NCBI GenBank assembly: GCA_945787625.1
Contig: CALZJL010000006.1
Location: forward strand, 1 to 23,948
Reading direction: 5' to 3'
Source: an uncultured Prevotellaceae bacterium
Lineage (GTDB): Bacteria > Bacteroidota > Bacteroidia > Bacteroidales > Bacteroidaceae
Length of the DNA stretch: 23,948 nucleotides
The notes under the pieces were generated by a model. It was given only the letters and a program-made list of their open reading frames with translations. It was not told the origin of the DNA and did not search any database. Position 1 is the first letter of the stretch. Each line of letters starts with the position of its first letter. The position numbers were made by a program, and so were the translations under genes. This document shows, piece by piece, positions 17,455 to 23,948 of the stretch.

Positions 17455-18300
17455 ATGTACGTAGCAACGATAGGATATTTTGACGGTGTACACCTCGGCC
17501 ACAAGTGTCTCATACAACAAGTACTCCAGCTAGCACACCAACAACAAAAGCTATCCATGGTCGTTACCATGGACCGCCACCCCAAAAGCATCACCAGCCC
17601 TCACGATCTCCCCAAGCTACTTACCACCAACGCGGAGCGCCAACAGCTACTCCACGCAGCTGGCATAGACCGCATTGAGTTCCTCCACTTTGACCACCAA
17701 ATGATGCAAAAGTCTGCCTCTGAGTTCATGCACACTGAACTCAAGTCTCTCGGCATCGACACGCTCGTCATGGGCTACGACCACCAGTTCGGACACGGAG
17801 GCGGCACCCCTCAAGACTACATCAGATGGGGTAAAGAAGCTGGCATACAAATAGTCCAAGCCCACGAACTCCCCGACTTTCACGCCAGTAGCAGCCAGTG
17901 TCGCAAGCTCATACAGCAGGGACTGATACCCGAAGCTACCCAACTACTCGGCCACCCCTACTCCATCACAGGTCCCGTAGTCCCAGGACAACAGATAGGA
18001 CGGCAGATAGGTTTCCCTACTGCCAACATACAAATCCCTACCGACAAACTCGTACCACCTAACGGAGTCTACGAAATCAGGGCAGGACGATACAAAGGCC
18101 TCGCAAACATCGGCACACGCCCCACCCTCGGTGACCACAACCCCATTACCCTCGAAGTACATCTTATCGACTACCAGGGTGACCTCTACGGCATGCTACT
18201 CACCGTAGAATTCGTTCGCCGCATACGTAGTGAGCGCAAGTTTGCCACCCTCGACCTGCTCAAAGCACAAATCAACTACGACAAACAGCAAATACATTGA
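17455..18300 (+). CDS. ribF: Bifunctional riboflavin kinase / FAD synthetase
   Basis: This 281-residue cytoplasmic enzyme phosphorylates riboflavin to FMN and adenylates FMN to FAD. The N-terminal nucleotidyltransferase domain has GYFDGVHLGH at residues 7-16, then MGYDHQFGHGG and a SSSQCRKLIQQG segment. The C-terminal riboflavin kinase domain has GRQIGFPTAN, PPNGVYEI and NIGTRPT, then a final helical segment with FVRRIRSERKF. It is about 25-30 residues shorter than usual at the N-terminus. The frame is open upstream, but that stretch is the rpsT terminator and holds no start codon near the domain, so ATG 17455 is used. No separate promoter is evident. Confidence 0.93.
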   Translation: MYVATIGYFDGVHLGHKCLIQQVLQLAHQQQKLSMVVTMDRHPKSITSPHDLPKLLTTNAERQQLLHAAGIDRIEFLHFDHQMMQKSASEFMHTELKSLGIDTLVMGYDHQFGHGGGTPQDYIRWGKEAGIQIVQAHELPDFHASSSQCRKLIQQGLIPEATQLLGHPYSITGPVVPGQQIGRQIGFPTANIQIPTDKLVPPNGVYEIRAGRYKGLANIGTRPTLGDHNPITLEVHLIDYQGDLYGMLLTVEFVRRIRSERKFATLDLLKAQINYDKQQIH

Positions 18301-19466
18301 CTGAGCAAGAATACATACAGCAACACATAGACGACGACGTCCGCGAGCTCGCCCTCAAGCCTGCCCCCCAAGGCATCGACCTCCACTGGTGCCTGCAGCA
18401 AATCGAAGGCCGCCAGCACGCCGTCAAGAAACTCCCCAGATGGGCGGCCACCCCCGACGTGTGGTATCCCCCGCATCTCCCTATGGAGCAATGCAGCAGC
18501 CAAGAGACTGCTCTCTACAAAGCCCAACTTGTCCAGGACCTCCTTCCCCACCCCAGCCAGCGTATTAGCATGGCTGACCTCACTGGAGGCTACGGTGTAG
18601 ACTTCAGTTACATTGCTCCACACTTCCAGCACGCACACTATATCGAGCTAGACCCCTCACTTTGCCACATAGCCCACCACAATATGCCACTCCTCGGACT
18701 GCCACACGCCCATATACACAATACCGATGCCACACACTACTACCAGTCTCACACTCTCACCATCATAGACCCTGCACGCCGCGATCTCCACGGCCGAAAG
18801 ACCATTGCCCTCGCAGATTGCACCCCAAATATCATCGAGCTCCAAGACCACCTGCGCACCATCGCTCCCTACACCATCATCAAGCTTTCGCCTATGCTTG
18901 ACATCTGTCACACCCTCAATCTACTGAGCGGCATCGCTCAGATACACGTCGTCAGCGTCAAAGGCGAATGCAAAGAGCTCCTCCTCGTCATGACTCGCCA
19001 GGTCAACGCCACTCCCCAAATCATCTGTGCAAACCTACAGACCGACCAACCTGTCTACTCCGCCAGTACAGACTCACACCCAGCCCCTACACTCGCCCTA
19101 TCCCCTGCCCAGTACCTCTACGAGCCAAATGCCAGCATACTCAAAGGGGGCATACAAGACTCTCTCTGCCACACCTACCACACAGACAAACTCCACTCCC
19201 ACAGCAACCTCTTCACAAGCCACACTCCCATCCCTCACTTCCCCGGACGGAGGTTCTGTGTACTCCAAGTCTGCCTGTTTGACAAACACAGCATCAGACA
19301 GCTGCAGTCCACCACACCACAAGCTAACCTCACCATACGCAACTTCCCTGGTACCGTGGAATCTCTCCGCCGTCGGCTAAAGATAAAAGAAGGTGGCGAC
19401 AAATACATCTTTGCCACCACCCTAAGCCAGGGGCAACACGTCCTCATCGTGTGCGAGAAGATGTGA
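18297..19466 (+). CDS. Class I SAM-dependent methyltransferase with THUMP-like C-terminal domain
   Basis: This 389-residue protein resembles a conserved Bacteroidota family with an N-terminal helical part, a SAM-binding Rossmann domain and a THUMP-like C-terminal domain. SAM motif I is at residues 94-102 (DLTGGYGVD), followed by ELDP. The motif IDPARRD (D158) occupies the catalytic-loop position, and IIKLSPMLD comes later. The end, RNFPGTVESLRRRLKIKEGGD, is the family hallmark. An RNA substrate is likely from the THUMP-like domain but is not established. The start is TTG, which overlaps the ribF stop by 4 nt (TTGA). No ATG exists upstream of the motifs. The protein is unusually rich in His, Thr, Pro and Gln, following the C/A-rich sense strand. 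Confidence 0.85.
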   Translation: MTEQEYIQQHIDDDVRELALKPAPQGIDLHWCLQQIEGRQHAVKKLPRWAATPDVWYPPHLPMEQCSSQETALYKAQLVQDLLPHPSQRISMADLTGGYGVDFSYIAPHFQHAHYIELDPSLCHIAHHNMPLLGLPHAHIHNTDATHYYQSHTLTIIDPARRDLHGRKTIALADCTPNIIELQDHLRTIAPYTIIKLSPMLDICHTLNLLSGIAQIHVVSVKGECKELLLVMTRQVNATPQIICANLQTDQPVYSASTDSHPAPTLALSPAQYLYEPNASILKGGIQDSLCHTYHTDKLHSHSNLFTSHTPIPHFPGRRFCVLQVCLFDKHSIRQLQSTTPQANLTIRNFPGTVESLRRRLKIKEGGDKYIFATTLSQGQHVLIVCEKM

Positions 19467-19519
19467 TATTTTGATAGTAGCGTCTCCTTTCATCATCCAT
19501 CTTTTCGATAGCATATCGC

Positions 19520-19542
19520 AAAGTAGTACTTCACTCTACTTT
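19520..19542 (+). terminator. Possible weak terminator hairpin after the methyltransferase gene
   Basis: AAAGTAG (19520-19526) pairs with CTACTTT (19536-19542) around a 9-nt loop, and TG follows. It lies 54 nt after the methyltransferase stop. The stem is short, AT-rich and has no real T-run, so termination here is uncertain. The 180-nt space up to gyrB otherwise holds the gyrB promoter and a 12-bp inverted repeat. Confidence 0.3.
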
Positions 19543-19574
19543 TGTCGACGAGCAAAATGTAATACTCTCGTTCA

Positions 19575-21635
<2,061 letters not shown>

Positions 21636-21666
21636 ACGGGAATATCGGGACGCGATATAGAAAAAA

Positions 21667-21702
21667 GTATCCAAGTTTCACTCATCTGCGAAACTTGGAT
21701 AC
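21667..21702. terminator. Bidirectional terminator between gyrB and pnp
   Basis: GTATCCAAGTTTC (21667-21679) pairs perfectly over 13 bp with GAAACTTGGATAC (21690-21702) around a 10-nt loop. The plus-strand exit is T-rich (CTTATTTATATAT). On the minus strand a run of six T from 21666 to 21661 follows the hairpin. It therefore fits an intrinsic terminator for both converging genes. Confidence 0.85.
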
Positions 21703-21744
21703 CTTATTTATATATAAATGTGTAGCACGGAGACAGAGGTGGGC

Positions 21745-23948
21745 TTATGCCTCTACCTCTGTTTCTGGTGCTGGTGCTGGACTCTCGGGGCGTGGACGAC
21801 GCTCGCCGCGCTCACCACGCTCACCACGCTCAGGGCGTGGTCGACGCTCGGAACGCTCAGGACGTGGTCGACGCTCACGCTCTACGTAGCCTTCGGGCTT
21901 GTCGATTAGCACGCGGCGACTGAGCTTGTATTTGCCTGTCTTTGGGTCTATGTCTACGAGCTTGACTTGGAGCTTGTCGCCCTCATTGATTCCTGCCTCC
22001 TCGACAGTCTCAAGACGCTTCCAATCGATCTCTGAGATGTGGAGCAGACCGTCTTTGCCTGGCATGAACTCTACGAAGCAGCCATAGGGCATGATGCTTC
22101 GTACAGTACCTTCGTAGACCTCTCCTACCTCTGGCACTGCTACGATTGCCTTTATCTTGCTCAGTGCGGAATCGATGCTTTCCTTGTTAGGACCGGACAC
22201 TTGTATCTTGCCTACGCCGTCGACTTCGTCGATGGTAATCGTGGCACCTGTATCTTCCTGCATGCCTTGGATTATCTTGCCGCCGGGGCCTATGACTGCG
22301 CCTATAAACTCTTTGGGGATAATCATCTGCTCAATGCGTGGCACATGGGGTTTGAGCTCTGGACGTGGAGCATCAAGGGTCTTGAGCATCTCAGCGAGGA
22401 TATGCTCACGACCTGCCTTGGCCTGCATCAGAGCTTTCTCAAGTATCTCATAGCTTAGGCCATCACATTTGATATCCATCTGTGTGGCAGTGAGACCGTT
22501 GGGGGTGCCGGTGGTCTTGAAATCCATGTCACCGAGGTGGTCTTCGTCACCGAGGATATCCGAGAGTACAGCATATTTGTCTTCACCGGGGTTCTTGATT
22601 AGACCCATGGCTATGCCGCTGACGGGGGCGGTGAGGGGCACTCCGGCGTCCATCAATGATAGGCAACCTGCACATACGGTGGCCATTGATGATGAACCGT
22701 TGGACTCGAGTATGTCGCTGACTACGCGGATTGTGTAGGGGTAGTCGGCTGGTATCTGTCCCTTCAGACCGCGCCATGCTAGATGGCCGTGTCCTATCTC
22801 ACGTCTGCCTACGCCACGCTGTGCCTTGGCTTCGCCTGTAGAGAAAGGTGGGAAGTTGTAGTGGAGCAGGAAGCGCTGATAGCTCTTGTCAAGGACGTTG
22901 TCTATCATCTTCTCATCAAGCTTGGTACCGAGGGTAGTAGTAGAGAGAGACTGGGTTTCACCGCGTGTGAAAATAGCACTACCGTGAGGCATGGGAAGAG
23001 GGCTGACTTCGCACCAGATGGGGCGTATCTCATCGGTCTTGCGTCCGTCGAGACGTATGCCTTCGTCGAGGATACAGCGACGCATGGCGTCCTTTTCAAC
23101 GTCGTGGTAGTAGCGGTCTATGAGGGTGTTCTTCTCTGCGAGCTCCTCCTCAGTCATGTCGGTGTGAGCCTCGGCGTATGATACCTTGAAATCTTCGCGT
23201 ATCGCCTCAAAGGCTTCGGCACGTGCGTGCTTCTCTAAGCCTTGCTTGGTGACGTCGTATGCCTTGTCATAGCATGCAACCTTGACGGCTTCGCGCAGCT
23301 CGTCATCGTTGACTTCGTGACAGTATTCTCGCTTGACGTCGGTGCCGAGATCCTTGGCGAGCTCTTTCTGCAGCTGACACATCGGCTTGATGGCTTCATG
23401 GGCTGCTTTGAGTGCAGCGAGCAAATCGGTCTCCTGAACTTCTTTCATCTCGCCTTCAACCATCATTATGTTTTCCTCTGTGGCTCCGACCATAAGATCC
23501 ATGTCTGCCTTCTGGAGCTGGGCGTATGTGGGGTTGATGACAAACTCACCGTCTACACGGGCTACTCGCACCTCGCTGATAGGACCCTCAAATGGAATGT
23601 CGCTGCAACTTAGGGCAGCACTGGCGGCAAAGCCTGCGAGGGCATCGGGCATATCTACACCGTCTGCACTGAAGAGTATGACATTGACGTAGACCTCGGC
23701 ATGATAATTGGAGGGGAAGAGCGGGCGCAGTGCGCGATCTACGAGTCGGCAGGTCAGAATCTCTTCATCGTTTGCCTTGCCCTCGCGCTTGGTGAAACCT
23801 CCGGGGAAGCGACCTGCTGCGCTGTACTTCTCGCGATACTCTACTTGTAGGGGCATGAAATCAGTGCCAGGGACAGCATCCTTGGCGGCACAGACAGTGG
23901 CCAGGAGCACAGTGTTGTTCATGCGCAACATCACGGATCCATCGGCTT
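21745..23948 (-). CDS. pnp: Polyribonucleotide nucleotidyltransferase (PNPase), 5' end outside the window
   Basis: This phosphorolytic 3'-5' exoribonuclease acts in mRNA turnover. The window holds 733 codons. The frame runs off the edge with the PNPase-typical [15 protein letters not shown], so only some 15-25 N-terminal codons should be missing. A GTG at 23934 is internal, not the start. Domains in order are RNase PH 1, a helical linker and RNase PH 2 with the catalytic loop [14 protein letters not shown] domain ([17 protein letters not shown]) and an S1 domain ([17 protein letters not shown]) follow. A tail of about 45 residues rich in Arg, Pro and Glu repeats ends in an acidic, Ala/Pro-rich end. 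The tail may bind RNA. The 3' end meets the gyrB terminator. Confidence 0.96.
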   Translation of the reverse strand, partial: ADGSVMLRMNNTVLLATVCAAKDAVPGTDFMPLQVEYREKYSAAGRFPGGFTKREGKANDEEILTCRLVDRALRPLFPSNYHAEVYVNVILFSADGVDMPDALAGFAASAALSCSDIPFEGPISEVRVARVDGEFVINPTYAQLQKADMDLMVGATEENIMMVEGEMKEVQETDLLAALKAAHEAIKPMCQLQKELAKDLGTDVKREYCHEVNDDELREAVKVACYDKAYDVTKQGLEKHARAEAFEAIREDFKVSYAEAHTDMTEEELAEKNTLIDRYYHDVEKDAMRRCILDEGIRLDGRKTDEIRPIWCEVSPLPMPHGSAIFTRGETQSLSTTTLGTKLDEKMIDNVLDKSYQRFLLHYNFPPFSTGEAKAQRGVGRREIGHGHLAWRGLKGQIPADYPYTIRVVSDILESNGSSSMATVCAGCLSLMDAGVPLTAPVSGIAMGLIKNPGEDKYAVLSDILGDEDHLGDMDFKTTGTPNGLTATQMDIKCDGLSYEILEKALMQAKAGREHILAEMLKTLDAPRPELKPHVPRIEQMIIPKEFIGAVIGPGGKIIQGMQEDTGATITIDEVDGVGKIQVSGPNKESIDSALSKIKAIVAVPEVGEVYEGTVRSIMPYGCFVEFMPGKDGLLHISEIDWKRLETVEEAGINEGDKLQVKLVDIDPKTGKYKLSRRVLIDKPEGYVERERRPRPERSERRPRPERGERGERGERRPRPESPAPAPETEVEA
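21787..21879 (-). repeat. Tandem RPRPER/GER repeats in the PNPase C-terminal tail
   Basis: The segment encodes [24 protein letters not shown] and RPRPE units. At DNA level a 9-bp unit (CTCACCACG on the plus strand) recurs with minor changes near 21811-21829. Such low-complexity Arg/Glu/Pro tails are prone to length change and are common additions to RNA-binding proteins. It is coding sequence, not a mobile or CRISPR repeat. Confidence 0.7.

Noticed and set aside
21734..21761. 7-bp inverted repeat CAGAGGT/ACCTCTG at the end of pnp
   Set aside because: It spans the pnp stop codon with a 14-nt loop and has no T-run. The perfect 13-bp hairpin at 21667-21702 is the better terminator.
21787..21879. 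Short regular repeats suggesting a CRISPR-like array
   Set aside because: Units are 9 bp, without unique spacers, and lie in frame within the PNPase tail.

Overview
This window is a housekeeping stretch of a Bacteroidota chromosome, most likely order Bacteroidales. The evidence is the promoter style (TTTG, about 19-20 nt, then TAnnTTTG before tRNA-Glu and gyrB), the near absence of Shine-Dalgarno sequences, the long Bacteroidales-type MraY, and the gene order. The family cannot be fixed from this window. I see no insertion sequence, prophage, CRISPR array or defence module.

Layout. Positions 43-735 (minus) encode an exported cyclophilin-type peptidyl-prolyl isomerase. It diverges from a compact 13-gene division and cell-wall (dcw) cluster on the plus strand (905-16039): mraZ, rsmH, ftsL-like, ftsI, murE, mraY, murD, ftsW, murG, murC, ftsQ, ftsA, ftsZ. 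Genes overlap by 4 nt or lie 11-38 nt apart, and the only convincing promoter is in front of mraZ. That promoter sits beside three TGG-type repeats spaced exactly 10 bp, which look like an MraZ operator. MurE carries the meso-diaminopimelate signature DNPR. murF, murB and ddl are not in the cluster and must lie elsewhere. The cluster makes lipid II (murE, mraY, murD, murG, murC), the septal synthase (ftsW, ftsI with ftsL and ftsQ) and the Z-ring (ftsA, ftsZ).

recO (minus) converges on ftsZ with a 10-nt gap. Then come tRNA-Glu(UUC) and rpsT, probably one transcript ended by a strong hairpin, followed by ribF and a THUMP-like SAM methyltransferase whose TTG start overlaps the ribF stop. gyrB follows behind its own promoter, which is overlapped by a perfect 12-bp inverted repeat. 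gyrB converges on pnp (minus, 5' end beyond the window), with a bidirectional terminator between them.

The gene content is ordinary. The points worth a second look are mostly non-coding: the MraZ-type operator, the inverted repeat in the gyrB promoter, and a base-composition asymmetry. The plus strand becomes increasingly C-rich toward about 19.45 kb whatever the gene direction, then switches to G-rich in gyrB. In coding sequence, the clearest oddity is the reduced His motif of MraY. No gap exceeds about 200 bp, so there is no long unexplained non-coding stretch.
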